Shown: positions 28,288-38,403 of the stretch, in pieces
Numbering within the stretch: the stretch's first letter is position 1
Layout: each line of letters opens with the position of its first letter
NCBI RefSeq assembly: GCF_014207965.1
Contig: NZ_JACHLM010000002.1
Location: 558,001 to 622,000, forward strand
Origin: Brevundimonas bullata
GTDB taxonomy: Bacteria > Pseudomonadota > Alphaproteobacteria > Caulobacterales > Caulobacteraceae
DNA: 64,000 nt
Direction of reading: 5' to 3'
Made by a program: the position numbers and the translations under genes
The notes under the pieces: generated by a model
Databases searched by the model: none
What the model was told of the DNA's origin: nothing
Seen by the model: only the letters and a program-made list of their open reading frames with translations

Positions 28288-29264
28288 CTCAGGGCCTTGG
28301 TGCGGGCGATGTCGGCCAGGGCGCCGGCCAAGACGTCGGCGCGGTCAAGGTTGATGGCCGCCGTGCGGTCCGGCAACTCGGCCAGGCGGGTCCACAGCTC
28401 GGCCCAGCGTGCGCCCTGCCCCGCCGGAGCCTCGAGCGCGCGCACCTTGACCGCCGCAATCAGCCGATCCATCAGGGCCTCGAACCGCGCCTGGCCTTCA
28501 GCCCCGCGAAAACCGTCGGCGACGGCCAGCTGTTCGGCACGATCGACAGCGTCGCCCAGAACCCAACTGCGCGCCACAGCGTCGACTTCCTGCATGGCGC
28601 CCGACGACAGAGCCAGGGCCGCGCCGGGCGATCCGCCCGCCATGTCGGCGGCCAGTCGTGCGTCGTCGGGATCGGCGCCGGTGCGATTGCGCACCAGGGT
28701 CTCCAACTGATCCGGGGTCCAGATCGGGAAGCTTAGACGGCGGCAGCGCGAGCGGATCGTCGCCAGCAAGCGGCCCGGCGCATGGGTCACCAGCAGCAGG
28801 ACGCCGCGCTCAGGCGGCTCTTCAAGAATCTTCAACAAGGCGTTGGCGGCATTGATGTTCAGGTCGTCGGCGGCGTCGATAATGGCCACACGATACTGAG
28901 CCTGGGACGGGCTCTTGGCGAAGAAGCCCGGCAGGTCGCGGGCCTGATCCACCGAGATGGTCTTCTTCTGCTTGCCACCCTCGACCAGCCGCTCCATCAC
29001 CAGCAGATCTGGATGGGACTGGGCCGAAACCAGCTGGCTGACCGGATCATAGGGCGCGGCGCCCAGCGGCCCGCGCGTCGGATCGGACGCGGCCCCCAGC
29101 AGGCGGCGCGCGGCGCGATAGGCGAAGGTCGCCTTTCCGCTGCCCTCGACCCCGCACAGCAGCCAGGCGTGGTGCAGTCGTCCCCGGCTCAGGGCGTCAA
29201 GAAAGGCTTCTTCGGCGGCGACGTCCGGGACCAGGTCGAACCGGTCGCGCGGGTGTTCGCTCAC
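28284..29264 (-). CDS. holB: DNA polymerase III subunit delta'
   Basis: This is a 326-residue AAA+ clamp-loader subunit. The Walker A-like P-loop is LLCGVEGSGKATFAYR (about residues 35-50), the Walker B region is YRVAIIDAADDLNINAANAL, the sensor stretch is LLLVTHAPGRLL, and the SRC-type arginine motif is TIRSRCRRLSFP. The zinc-binding Cys cluster seen in some homologues is absent, as is usual in delta' of this group. It lies between tmk and tatD with 4-base overlaps; metG, often found after holB, is missing here. Confidence 0.93.
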   Translation of the reverse strand: MSEHPRDRFDLVPDVAAEEAFLDALSRGRLHHAWLLCGVEGSGKATFAYRAARRLLGAASDPTRGPLGAAPYDPVSQLVSAQSHPDLLVMERLVEGGKQKKTISVDQARDLPGFFAKSPSQAQYRVAIIDAADDLNINAANALLKILEEPPERGVLLLVTHAPGRLLATIRSRCRRLSFPIWTPDQLETLVRNRTGADPDDARLAADMAGGSPGAALALSSGAMQEVDAVARSWVLGDAVDRAEQLAVADGFRGAEGQARFEALMDRLIAAVKVRALEAPAGQGARWAELWTRLAELPDRTAAINLDRADVLAGALADIARTKALR

Positions 29265-29887
29265 AGCAGCCGCTCGGCGACGGCGCTCCGCAGGCGTTCG
29301 GAAACGGCCTCAAGCTCGCCCGTGGCGTCGATCACGACGCAGCGTTCCGGGTGGCGGCGCGCCACGCCGAGGAAGCCTTCACGGAGCTTCTGATGGAAGG
29401 CCAGCCCCTTGGACTCGAACCGGGTCTCGAACAGGCCGCGACCGAAGGCGCGCTCCAGCCCGACTTCGACCGGCAAGTCGAACACCAGTGTCAGATCCGG
29501 TTGATCCTCGGCCACGATGGCGGCGTCCAGAGCCTCGATCAGGGTTTCGGACGCGCCGCCGCCCGCACCCTGATAAACACGGCTGGAATCGGCGAAACGA
29601 TCGCAAACTACCCACTTGCCGGCGTCCAGAGCCGGACGAATGGTGCGCTCCAGATGATCCGAGCGCGCGGCGTACATCAGCAGGGTCTCGGTACGCGGCG
29701 ACCAGCGCTCGGCGTCCCCGGCCACGACAATGTTGCGAATAACCTCCGCGCCGGGCGAACCACCCGGCTCGCGCGTTTGGATGACGTCGATTCCAAGCGA
29801 GCGAAGGTGCTCGACCAACAGGCGCGCCTGCGTGGTCTTGCCAGCTCCCTCGCCGCCTTCGAATGTGATGAACTTACCGCGCTGCAC
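29261..29887 (-). CDS. tmk: Thymidylate kinase
   Basis: This 208-residue kinase phosphorylates dTMP to dTDP. The P-loop is FITFEGGEGAGKTTQARLL, the substrate motif is TREPGGSPGAE, the DRY-type segment is VVCDRFADSSRVYQGAG, and the LID region follows around residue 145. It is the first gene of the operon and is separated by 37 bases from rlpA upstream. Confidence 0.97.
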   Translation of the reverse strand: MQRGKFITFEGGEGAGKTTQARLLVEHLRSLGIDVIQTREPGGSPGAEVIRNIVVAGDAERWSPRTETLLMYAARSDHLERTIRPALDAGKWVVCDRFADSSRVYQGAGGGASETLIEALDAAIVAEDQPDLTLVFDLPVEVGLERAFGRGLFETRFESKGLAFHQKLREGFLGVARRHPERCVVIDATGELEAVSERLRSAVAERLL

Positions 29888-29924
29888 CCGCGCACAATGG
29901 CGAGCCCGGCGCGTCAGGCAAGCC

Positions 29925-30761
29925 TTAACCGCCTGATATCAACAGGGCGTCGCCAAACCCGCGTGCGATAACCGCCTGACGGGCCTGTTCAGCGGCGTTA
30001 GCGTCGGGCCAGGGACCAACGATCACCCGAAACTGGGCCTGGCCGACGCCGTTCAGGTCCTGAACCGTCGCGCGATCGCCCAGACGGTCAGCGATTCGCT
30101 TGGCGGCCCGACGGTCCGAAAAGGCTCCCGCCTGAACCCAATAGGCGGATGCGCCCGAGACCACAGGTGCCACCGTCGTCACGGGTTGAATATAGGGCCT
30201 CGGCTGCGGCGCCGGCTCCACTTCTGCTCGCCGCATCGCCATTCCGCCCCCTGTCCTCGGCGCGCGACCGACATAGCGCACCCTCACCTCGCCTACGCCC
30301 TGCGACAACAGGCCCAGCTCCTCTGCCGCTGCACGCGACAGGTCGATGATCCGGCTGTCCACGAACGGCCCCCGGTCATTGACGCGCAGGATGACACGGC
30401 GCCCATTGGCGCGATTGGTCACCTCCACCAGGCTCGGCAACGGCAGGGTCTTGTGCGCCGCCGTCAGGGCGGTCATGTCGAACCGCTCACCCGTCGAGGT
30501 CGGGCGACCGTTGTGCTGCGCCCCGTACCACGACGCCATGCCGACCTCGTCATAATTGGGCTGTTCGACCGGACGGTACCAGCGGCCCTTGATCTGATAG
30601 GGCCGCATCGTACCGGAAACGATGGGCGCGGGATCGGTCACGACCGGCGGACGCAGTGGAGCGTCGCGCCCGCCACCGATACTGGCGCAGGCCGCCAAGG
30701 TGGAAAAGGCGACGGCAGCCGCCGCGCCCTTCAGCATTCTCGACATCATGGTCGTACGCAC
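29925..30761 (-). CDS. rlpA: RlpA-family septal lytic transglycosylase with SPOR domain
   Basis: This is a 278-residue lipoprotein, with lipobox TLAAC near residue 25. The double-psi beta-barrel domain (about residues 75-165) has GMASWYGAQHNGRPTSTGE, TAAHKTLPLPSLVEVTN and VNDRGPF with the catalytic Asp, matching RlpA enzymes that cleave denuded glycan strands. A SPOR domain (about 205-275, YWVQAGAFSDRRAAKRIADR) targets division septa. Enzymatic activity depends on conservation of the Glu and Asp pair, which appears intact. It is upstream of tmk on the same strand. Confidence 0.93.
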   Translation of the reverse strand: MRTTMMSRMLKGAAAAVAFSTLAACASIGGGRDAPLRPPVVTDPAPIVSGTMRPYQIKGRWYRPVEQPNYDEVGMASWYGAQHNGRPTSTGERFDMTALTAAHKTLPLPSLVEVTNRANGRRVILRVNDRGPFVDSRIIDLSRAAAEELGLLSQGVGEVRVRYVGRAPRTGGGMAMRRAEVEPAPQPRPYIQPVTTVAPVVSGASAYWVQAGAFSDRRAAKRIADRLGDRATVQDLNGVGQAQFRVIVGPWPDANAAEQARQAVIARGFGDALLISGG

Positions 30762-30803
30762 TCCGGTTCACTCAAAGTGATCGTCGCAGAGGAGGTTTCC
30801 GGT

Positions 30804-31817
30804 TTGGTTAACAAGGTGTTTGAGGCTATGCGTCCGCACGTCGCGGCGACGCCTTCGCGCCCGCGCCCTGTTCTTGAAGCGAGCGCCTTGAAACCCTCCC
30901 TCTACCAGACCCGTTCGGGCGTCTTCGCCTTGGCGACCCTGTGCTGCATCCTGTGGGGCAGCGCCTATCCCGCCATCAAGAACGGCTATGCCCTGCTGCA
31001 CATCGCCCCCAGCGACATCGCCAGCCAGATGCTGTTCGCTGGCTGGCGCTTCGCCCTGGCCGGCGCGATCCTGCTGATGGTCGCCACGGCGATGAAGAAG
31101 CAGATCCTGGCGCTGAGCCGTCGGCAGATGGGCCAGGTCGCCCTGCTGGGCCTGACCCAGACGGCGATCCAGTACGTCTTCTTCTATATCGGCCTGGCCC
31201 ACGCCAGCGGTGTGAAGTCGTCCATCATGAACGCCACGGGCGTCTTTTTCAGCGTGGTCCTCGCCCACTTCATCTATGCGAACGACCGGCTCAGTGCGCG
31301 CAAGCTGCTGGGCTGCGCCGTCGGCTTTCTCGGCGTGGTGGTGGTCAATCTGGGCGGCGGCGCCCTGGGTTTTGATTTCAGCCTGCTGGGCGAAGGCTTC
31401 GTCATCATCGCCGCCTTCGTGCTGGCGGCCGCCTCCATCTATGGCAAGCGCCTGTCGGCCAGCATGGACCCCATGGTCATGACGGGCTGGCAGCTTCTTG
31501 TTGGCGGCCTGATTCTGACCGGCGTCGGCATGGCGGGCGGCGGGCGGCTGGAAGGGTTCAACCCCCAGTCCGGCGCTCTGCTGCTCTATATGGCCCTGCT
31601 TTCCTCGGTGGCCTTCGCAGTGTGGAGTCTGCTGCTGAAGCACAACCCGGTCGGTATGATCGCCGCCTTCAACTTCCTGGTCCCGGTCTTCGGCGTGGCC
31701 CTGTCGGCTATCTTCCTCGGAGAATCTCTGTTGCGGTGGAGCTATCTGGCGGCGCTGGCCCTGGTCTGCGGAGGCATCTGGTTGGTGACCCGCCCGCCGG
31801 CGCCTGCGAGGGCCTGA
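30804..31817 (+). CDS. EamA/DMT-family transporter
   Basis: This inner-membrane permease has about 337 residues. Two EamA repeats give ten predicted spans, each starting with CCILWGSAYPAIKNG-type or EGFVIIAAFVLAAASIYGK-type sequence; the second repeat ends FLVPVFGVALSAIFLGESLL. The family exports amino acids, sugars or drugs; the substrate cannot be told. A TTG at 30804 is favoured because AGAGGAGG lies 8 bases before it; an in-frame ATG at 30828 has a poorer site. It is divergent from rlpA. Confidence 0.88.
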   Translation: MVNKVFEAMRPHVAATPSRPRPVLEASALKPSLYQTRSGVFALATLCCILWGSAYPAIKNGYALLHIAPSDIASQMLFAGWRFALAGAILLMVATAMKKQILALSRRQMGQVALLGLTQTAIQYVFFYIGLAHASGVKSSIMNATGVFFSVVLAHFIYANDRLSARKLLGCAVGFLGVVVVNLGGGALGFDFSLLGEGFVIIAAFVLAAASIYGKRLSASMDPMVMTGWQLLVGGLILTGVGMAGGGRLEGFNPQSGALLLYMALLSSVAFAVWSLLLKHNPVGMIAAFNFLVPVFGVALSAIFLGESLLRWSYLAALALVCGGIWLVTRPPAPARA

Positions 31818-31937
31818 GATGTTGCGTGGATAGCCTGCGCTTTGTGCTTGGGCGGCGGCGAACTTGACGCTATGCACGCCTCCGCGCGCTGTCTCGACTC
31901 GCGCCGACCGGTCACCAGAACCAGACCGGCTCGATGT

Positions 31938-32027
<90 letters not shown>

Positions 32028-32146
32028 CTCCCACTCGAAAAACTGCATCGAGATGCATCGACGCCGGCATGTCTGAGCACAAGCTCGAGCGACAGCTTCA
32101 CGGGCCCCTAGATGGCGAAGCGCCACCCGCCGCTCCAACCTTGCCT

Positions 32147-32179
32147 GGCGGGCGCTAACCGATGAGGTTGACGCCCGCC
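32147..32179. repeat. Strong hairpin between tRNA-Ser and the czc operon
   Basis: GGCGGGCG and CGCCCGCC (8 bp, exact) enclose 17 bases that themselves fold (AACC/GGTT). No T-run follows on either strand (TTCCTCC on plus), so if this ends transcription of the czc operon on the minus strand it does so imperfectly. Confidence 0.5.
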
Positions 32180-32197
32180 TTCCTCCAGGAAGTCAGC

Positions 32198-35100
32198 TTA
32201 ATCAGTGGGGCTGCCCGTCCCTCCTCCTATGACTTCGAGATCAGGAACAACGCGGCGCTTCATCGTCCAGGCTGAAAACGTCGGAAGCACCAGAAGCGTC
32301 AAGGCCGTGGCGGTCAGCAGACCTCCGATGACCACGGTGGCCAAAGGCTTCTGGACCTCGGCGCCCGCCCCATGCGCCAGCGCCATAGGGATGAAGCCCA
32401 CGATGGCCACCAAGGCTGTGGTCAGCACGGCTCGAAGGCGGCTGGACGCGCCCTCGATGGCCGCAGACGCGGGGGGCTGGCCTGCCCGCAGCCGTTCCTG
32501 GATCGTCTGCATCAACACTAGTCCGTTCAGGGTTGCGACGCCGGACACGGCGATGAAGCCGACCGCCGCCGAGACCGAGAACGGCATTCCTCTGAGCAAC
32601 AAGGCCAGCGCCCCTCCGACCAGAGCCAGGGGCACGCAGGCGAAGACCAGTCCCGCCTCAGTGAGCGACCCCAGCGCCATGAACAGCAGGACGCCGATCA
32701 GGACGAAGACGATGGGCACGACAAGACCAAGGCGTTGCTCCGCGCGCTTCAGGTTCTCGAACTGACCGCCCCACTTGAGGCGGTATCCGACCGGCAGAGC
32801 GACTTCGGCGACCGATCTTTGCGCCTCGGTGATGAAGCCGCCCAGATCGCGGTCACGCACATTGGCCTGGACCACCATGCGCCGGCTGCCGTTCTCGCGG
32901 CTGATCTGGTTCGGCCCTTCGGCGATGTGGATGCGCGCCACCGAAGATAGAGGCACGACGACGCCCGAGCCGGAAACAATCGGCAAGGCCGCCAGGGTGG
33001 CCGGATCGTTTCGCTCATCGTCGGGCAGGCGCACGACGACGTCAAAGCGACGGTCGCCTTCAAAGATACGACCGGCCTCGGCTCCTCCTATGGCGGTGGA
33101 GACTGTCTCGGAGACATCCGCGGCGGACAGGCCATAGTTGGCGGCGGCGAAACGGTCGACGCTGATGGTCAGGGTCGGCAGACCGGACGCCTGCTCCACC
33201 CGCACGTCGGCTGATCCGGGCGTGGCCCGCAGCTTGGCGGCCACCGCCTCCGCCGTTTTTTGAAGGGTGGCGAAATCGTCGCCATAGACGATGACGGCCA
33301 GGTCGGTGCGGACCCCCGAGATCAGTTCGTTGAAGCGTAACTCGATCGGCTGGCTGAATTCAAAGCTGTTGCCGATCTGCTGGTTGGCTACCGCGTCGAT
33401 GCGGGCGATCAGGTCTTCCTTCGACAACCTGGGATCAGGCCAATCCTTGCGGTCCTTCAGGATAATGACCGCGTCCGAGATGTTGGCGGGCATGGGATCG
33501 ACGGCGGCCTCGGCCGTGCCGGTGCGCGAGAAGACGGTCTCGACCTCGGGCTGCGTCTTGATGGCGCGCTCCAGAGCCATCTGCATGGCCAGGGATTGCT
33601 CCAGCGAGGCGGAAGGCACGCGCAGGGCCTGCATGGCGATGTCGCCCTCGTCCAGCGTCGGGATGAACTCCCGGCCCAAACTGATGAAGGAGACGGCGCC
33701 CACAGCCAGCGTCGCCAGAGCGGCGATCAGAACCACCTTGGGACGCGCCACCGCCGCGATGATGGCTGGCAGGACCCAGCGGCGGGCGAAGCGCAGAACC
33801 CGCGTCTCGTGCTCCACGGCCTGACCTTTCGGGTCCAGATTAACCGTCTTCGGTTCGCGCACGAACAGGGCCGCCATGGCCGGGACGAAGGTGAAGGAGA
33901 GGATGAAGGCGCCGACCAGGGCCAGCATCACCGTCGCCCCCATGGGCACGAAGGTCTTGCCTTCGACCCCTTCCAGCATCAGCAGCGGGGTGAAGACTAG
34001 GAGGATAATAAGCTGGCCAAAGGCCGCCGGCTTGACCATCCGGCGCGCCGCCAGCATCGCCACGCCAAGGCGTTCGTTGCGGGTCAGCATGCGCCCCAGC
34101 TCGGCCCGTTTCTGGGTCAGCATCAGCAGGGTGCTCTCGATCACCACCACGCCGCCGTCGACCATCAGGCCGAAGTCGAGCGCGCCCAGGCTCATCAGGT
34201 TTCCGCTGATGCCGAACCGGTTCATGCCGATGACGGCGAACAGGAAGGACAGCGGAATCATCAGCGCCGTAATCGCCGCCGCCCGGAAGTTTCCGAGCAG
34301 CAGGAACAACACGACAATGACGAACAGGGCCCCTTCGATCAGGTTGCGGGCCACCGTTGAAATGGTCGAGTTGACCAGGTCGCTGCGGTTCAGGACGGGG
34401 GCTGCAACAATACTGGGCGGCAAGGACGCCCCGACCTGTTCCAATTGCTTCGCGGCGGCCTGAGCCACGGTGCGGCTGTTCTCTCCGGCCCGCATCAGTG
34501 CCGTGCCGAGCACGGCCTCGTGGCCGTCGCGGCTGGCGGCGCCCAGACGCGGCGCCTGGCCGATTTCGACGGTGGCCACGTCGGCGACACGAACGACCAA
34601 GCCGCCGCGGTTGACGACCGGCGCCTGAGCCAAATCTTCGACCGTCGCGGCCAGCGCGTCGGTGCGAACCACCAGGGCCTCCCCCGCCCGCTGGACATAG
34701 CCGGCCCCGGCCTGGGTGTTGGCGCGTTCCAGCGCCAGCACCAGATCGCTCATGCCCAGACCATAGCGGGTCAGTGCCGCCGCGTCGGGACGAACCGCGT
34801 ATTCCTTCACATAGCCGCCGTTGACGTCGATCCCGGCCAGACCGGGCGCGGTGCGCATTTGCGGAGCGATGATCCAGTCCTGAACGGTGCGCAGATAGGT
34901 GGCGCGCTGCTACGGCGTGGTCAGTCGCTCGCCTTCTGGCGTCAGATAGGCACCGTCGGCCTGCCAGCCCGGCTTGCCGGCAGCGACCGTGGTCTTGAGG
35001 CTGAAGGGGACGTAATCGACCGTCCACATCAGCACCTCGCCCAGACCCGTCGTGATGGGCGACAGGTCGGGCTCGACGCCTTCGGGCAAACTGTCGGACG

Positions 35101-35449
35101 CCTGTCGCATCCGCTCAGCCACCTGCTGGCGGGCGAAATAGATGTCGGTCTGGTCCGTGAAAACGACGGTGACCTGGCTGAAGCCGTTGCGCGACAATGA
35201 CCGAGTGCTGACCAGTCCGGGGATGCCGGACATGGCTGTTTCCAGCGGATAGGTGACCTGTCTTTCGATCTGTTCGGGCGCCAGAGCCGGGGCGACGGTC
35301 GTGATCTGGACCTGTCGGTTGGTGATGTCGGGAACGGCGTCGATCGGCAGCTTGGTCAGTTCGAAAAGACCCAGCCCGGCGACCAGCGCCACGGCCAGGA
35401 CGACGAACCAGCGGAAGCGGATGGACGCCTCGATGAGAGCCTTGAACAT
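32198..35449 (-). pseudogene. czcA: CzcA/CusA-type RND heavy-metal efflux pump, interrupted by one in-frame TAG
   Basis: The minus strand encodes a 1083-codon RND pump in a single frame, broken only by TAG at 34910-34912 (codon 180). Before it are residues 1-179 (MFKALIEASIRFRWFVV ... GERLTTP); after it the frame runs on as QRATYLRTVQDWIIAPQ without loss. The first internal ATG is at 34858. Elsewhere the protein looks sound: SQVTVVFTDQTDIYFARQ, the transmembrane proton-relay segment LDFGLMVDGGVVVIE with both Asp and the Glu, 12 spans and the duplicated porter domains. CAG to TAG is the simplest cause. It would pump Zn, Co or Cd from the periplasm with CzcB and CzcC. It may be a recent pseudogene, a suppressed stop or a sequence error. 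Confidence 0.9.
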
Positions 35450-35461
35450 GATCCTTCGCCC

Positions 35462-36637
35462 CTAGTGGCCGTGCTCGGCATCGCCCTTGGCGAGCTCGGC
35501 TTTCAGCAGGAAGGCGTTGGCGCCGGCGATGCGTTCGCCGCCGGTGAGGCCGCGTACGATCTCGGATCGCCCGCCCGCCTGGCGACCGACCAGAACCGGC
35601 GTCGCACGGAAGCCGCTCTCGGTGCGCACAAAGACGACGGTCGCGCCCTCGACGGTCTGCACGGCTTCGGCGGGCACGGTAACGCCGCCGACGGCTTCTC
35701 CGGTCAGAACCGTACCTGTGACCGCTGATCCAGCGGGCGGCAGGACGCCGCCTGTCGGGCGTGCGTGGATGACGGTGGCGCCGCTTTCGACGCCGCCGCC
35801 CGCCGCCACGCCGGTCACGACGCCGCTCACTTCGCCCGAGGGCGTCGTGACGCGGATCGCGCTGCCCGCGCGAACATGGTCGGCCACCGCCGGTGGAGCG
35901 CTGAACACCATTTCAAGACGTGCTGGATTGGTGATCTCGGCGACCACGCCGCCCTGGGCCGCAAAGCCTCCCGGGCCGACCAAGACGCTGCTGACGACGC
36001 CCGAAATGGGGCTGGCGACGCTGAGGCGGCCCATGGCGTCAGGCGATCCCGCCGCGACGGAGCGGGCGCGAGCGGCGCGAGCGGCGGCCTCGGCGCTCAG
36101 GGCCTGGGCGTGGGCGACCTCGGCGTCGCGCCGTGCGACCACCCCCTGATCAGCCAGGTCTTCTTCGCGGCGATGCGCCTGCTGGGCGGCGATCGCCGTG
36201 GCCTGGGCCGCGTCGGCGTCAGCTCTCAAGGCGGCCGCGTCGCCGCTGACCAGGATGGCCAGCGTCTGGCCCACGCGCACCGACTGCCCTGGCGCCACCA
36301 GCACGCGCTCGACACGGCCAGCCACGGCGGCCGCCACGGCGGCGCGAGCGTCCACCATGGGCGCGACCCGGCCGGACAGGCGGACCTCGCCCCCGCCGCC
36401 GCCGCCCACGGCGACGACCGTGATGCCCACGGCCTCGATCTCAGCGGGCGTCAGTTCCACGACGCCCTCCTCTGCGACGTCCTCTGAAGGTCCGTCAGCA
36501 TGGCTGCCTTCGGTGGCCTCGACAGGCGCGGCTTTCGGTTGGCTGTTGAGCCTATAGAGACCCGCACCGCCCAGCAGAACGACGGCGGCGGCTCCGGCCA
36601 TCAGCCAGGTCTTGTTCAGTCCAGTGGCGCGTTTCAT
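35462..36637 (-). CDS. czcB: CzcB-type periplasmic adaptor of heavy-metal RND efflux
   Basis: This 391-residue membrane-fusion protein is anchored by one N-terminal span (about residues 10-27). The barrel-sandwich halves are recognisable: VAAAVAGRVERVLVAPGQSV (about 97-116) and SPISGVVSSVLVGPGGFA (about 205-225), separated by an alpha-hairpin rich in Ala, Glu and Arg (about 135-195). The C-terminus ends in EHGH, a small His cluster. It should bridge CzcA and CzcC. It overlaps czcC by 4 bases and precedes czcA by 12. Confidence 0.93.
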   Translation of the reverse strand: MKRATGLNKTWLMAGAAAVVLLGGAGLYRLNSQPKAAPVEATEGSHADGPSEDVAEEGVVELTPAEIEAVGITVVAVGGGGGGEVRLSGRVAPMVDARAAVAAAVAGRVERVLVAPGQSVRVGQTLAILVSGDAAALRADADAAQATAIAAQQAHRREEDLADQGVVARRDAEVAHAQALSAEAAARAARARSVAAGSPDAMGRLSVASPISGVVSSVLVGPGGFAAQGGVVAEITNPARLEMVFSAPPAVADHVRAGSAIRVTTPSGEVSGVVTGVAAGGGVESGATVIHARPTGGVLPPAGSAVTGTVLTGEAVGGVTVPAEAVQTVEGATVVFVRTESGFRATPVLVGRQAGGRSEIVRGLTGGERIAGANAFLLKAELAKGDAEHGH

Positions 36638-37887
36638 TGAACAGCTCCAAACGGGGCGCGGCCTTGCAGGCGCGCCAGATCGATTTCCGCCCGGACTCGC
36701 GCCAGGCGGGCGTCGACGGCGGCGTTGCGGGCGGAGATCAGGGCGGCGCGCGATGAGCGCAGCTCCAGTTGCGAGATACGCCCGGCGTCAAAGCCGATGC
36801 GCGACAGGCGATAGGCTTCCTGCGCCGCCGCCACCCCGGCGTCTGTGGCCGAGACCCGGCTGGCCGAGGCGTTCAGCCTGGCCTTGGCGGCGTTGCGATC
36901 CGCCTGCGCCTCTTGGCGCGCGCTCATCAGGCGGGCCTCCGCGGCGCGATATTCCGCCTGGGCGGCGTCGATATTGCCCCGGTTCTGGTCGAACAGAGGC
37001 AAGGTCAGGCTGAGCCCGAAGGTCAGGGCCGTGGCGTCCTCAGCCTCATAGCGGCGCATGCCGACCGAGGCGCTGACGTCCGGGCGGGACTGAATGCGCT
37101 CGATGGCGATCCGCCGCTCGGCGGCGTCGCGTTCGGCCTCCGCGACGCGCACGACGGGCGTGGCGTCGCCGCCGACCATGGAAGCCGGCGGAACCTGATC
37201 GATCAGGCTGGCCTCAATCCCCGTCACCGGCGTCGGCAGCATGGCGATCGCCGTCAACCGCGCGAAGGCGGCGTCGCGTTCAGCCTGAGCTTCATCCAGA
37301 CTTGCGCGGGCCGTGGCGGCTTCGCTCTCACCCTGAAGGGCGCGAACCATGGGCTCGCGGCCTTCTTCGACCAGGGTCAGGGCCGCACGGGCGTCGGCCA
37401 GGGTGACGCTCAACGCCTCTTCGGCCAGATGGAAGCGGCGCTCGGCGGCCTCGGCCTCGGCATAGACCAAAGCCAGGCGACCGGCGGCTTCGACCAGAGC
37501 GAGATCGCGACGAAGCGCCGCCGTCCCGGCCTCGGCTCGGGCGACATCGACCCGAGCACCGCGGCGGCCCCAGAGTTCGAGCTCCTGAGTAAGGCCCAGC
37601 GTCGTTTCGGCGTTGCCGAAGCCCTCGAAAGGCCCGCTGCCGAACGCGTTCTCGACGTCCAGAGCTAGGGTGGGGTTGGGGCGGACGCGGGCCTGCCGGA
37701 CGCGGGCCTCGGCGGCGTCACGTAGGGCGTCGGCCTCTACCGTCGCAGGAGCGGCACCCACCTGCTGCAGCAGGATTTCGAACGCGGGCGCGGGATCGGC
37801 CCAGGCCGGGCCGGCGAGTGCGGTCGCCAAGGCGACCATGGCGCAGCCCGCCGCGAGACGCGGCGGACGACGATAAGGGGATGGCAT
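36634..37887 (-). CDS. czcC: CzcC-type outer-membrane factor (TolC family)
   Basis: This 417-residue outer-membrane channel subunit has a signal peptide (about residues 1-30). Two TolC-family repeats are visible: long alpha-hairpins with PNPTLALDVENAFGSGPFEG near the N-terminus and SRIGFDAGRISQLELRSSR in the second repeat (about 365-385). Coiled-coil helices rich in Ala, Arg and Glu fill the rest. It is the first subunit gene of the czcCBA operon, preceded by a small His-rich protein gene. Confidence 0.93.
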   Translation of the reverse strand: MPSPYRRPPRLAAGCAMVALATALAGPAWADPAPAFEILLQQVGAAPATVEADALRDAAEARVRQARVRPNPTLALDVENAFGSGPFEGFGNAETTLGLTQELELWGRRGARVDVARAEAGTAALRRDLALVEAAGRLALVYAEAEAAERRFHLAEEALSVTLADARAALTLVEEGREPMVRALQGESEAATARASLDEAQAERDAAFARLTAIAMLPTPVTGIEASLIDQVPPASMVGGDATPVVRVAEAERDAAERRIAIERIQSRPDVSASVGMRRYEAEDATALTFGLSLTLPLFDQNRGNIDAAQAEYRAAEARLMSARQEAQADRNAAKARLNASASRVSATDAGVAAAQEAYRLSRIGFDAGRISQLELRSSRAALISARNAAVDARLARVRAEIDLARLQGRAPFGAVQ

Positions 37888-37940
37888 ATCCTGTTTCCCG
37901 GAATGTTGACGTGAAGGGCGCGCGAAGGCGCGCGATCACG

Positions 37941-38291
37941 TCAGCCCCTGGGAGGGCGCTCTGGACCGGCGGGCGGGTGCGAGATCAGCCGATGGGAAGG
38001 ACGGGTCAGCAAGACTCCGCGCACAACCACGCGATCAAGCGTGGCGTCCTGACGCGCGGGCGTCGAGACGCCGCCATGATGACAATGCCCGTGGGAACAA
38101 GCCGGATGGTTTGCTGCGTCTGCGGGATGAGGGTCGCTGCTGTGGTCGTCGATGACCAGTACGGCGGCTTCTGACGGCTCGCCTTCGGTCCCGCAACTCA
38201 TGGTGTCAACGGTGGGAACCAGCACGAAGAGCGCCAGGAACGACGCCATGAACGCCGTCAACACCCCTCGCCTGATCGCGTTGAAGTCCAT
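37941..38291 (-). CDS. Small His-rich exported protein heading the czc operon
   Basis: This 116-residue protein has one N-terminal hydrophobic segment (GVLTAFMASFLALFVLVPTV, about residues 9-28) acting as signal or anchor, a possible Cys in DTMSCGTEGEP, and a His/Cys cluster (HPADAANHPACSHGHCHHG, about 55-75). Small His-rich proteins are commonly found next to czc/cnr operons and may bind or sense periplasmic metal, but no named family is assigned here. The start is placed at MDFNAIRR (AGAAGG 4 bases upstream). It is 53 bases upstream of czcC. Confidence 0.7.
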   Translation of the reverse strand: MDFNAIRRGVLTAFMASFLALFVLVPTVDTMSCGTEGEPSEAAVLVIDDHSSDPHPADAANHPACSHGHCHHGGVSTPARQDATLDRVVVRGVLLTRPSHRLISHPPAGPERPPRG

Positions 38292-38380
38292 GGCGCCTTC
38301 TAGCACGCTCCTTGCCCCCTACAATCGCGTGATTGTCGCAGCAGCCCCGCTTGATCTCATCGGGGCGAAGAGCGCATAAG

Positions 38381-38403
38381 GAACAAATGAGGAACAAATG
38401 TTC
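38381..38403 (+). promoter_or_regulatory. LexA/SOS box overlapping the imuA start
   Basis: GAAC-N7-GAAC (38381-38395) is the reverse reading of the alphaproteobacterial LexA site GTTC-N7-GTTC. It is followed without gap by GAAC-N4-GTTC (38392-38403), which shares the second half-site and resembles the Gram-positive LexA site. A candidate -35 TTGATC (38351-38356) and -10 GCATAA (38374-38379) sit immediately before it. LexA here would block transcription of imuA-imuB-dnaE2. Confidence 0.75.

Noticed and set aside
32040..32060. TGCATCGAGATGCA inverted repeat after tRNA-Ser
   Set aside because: Short dyad with no gene it could plausibly regulate; considered as an integration site next to the tRNA, but no integrase or direct repeat of the tRNA end is present.
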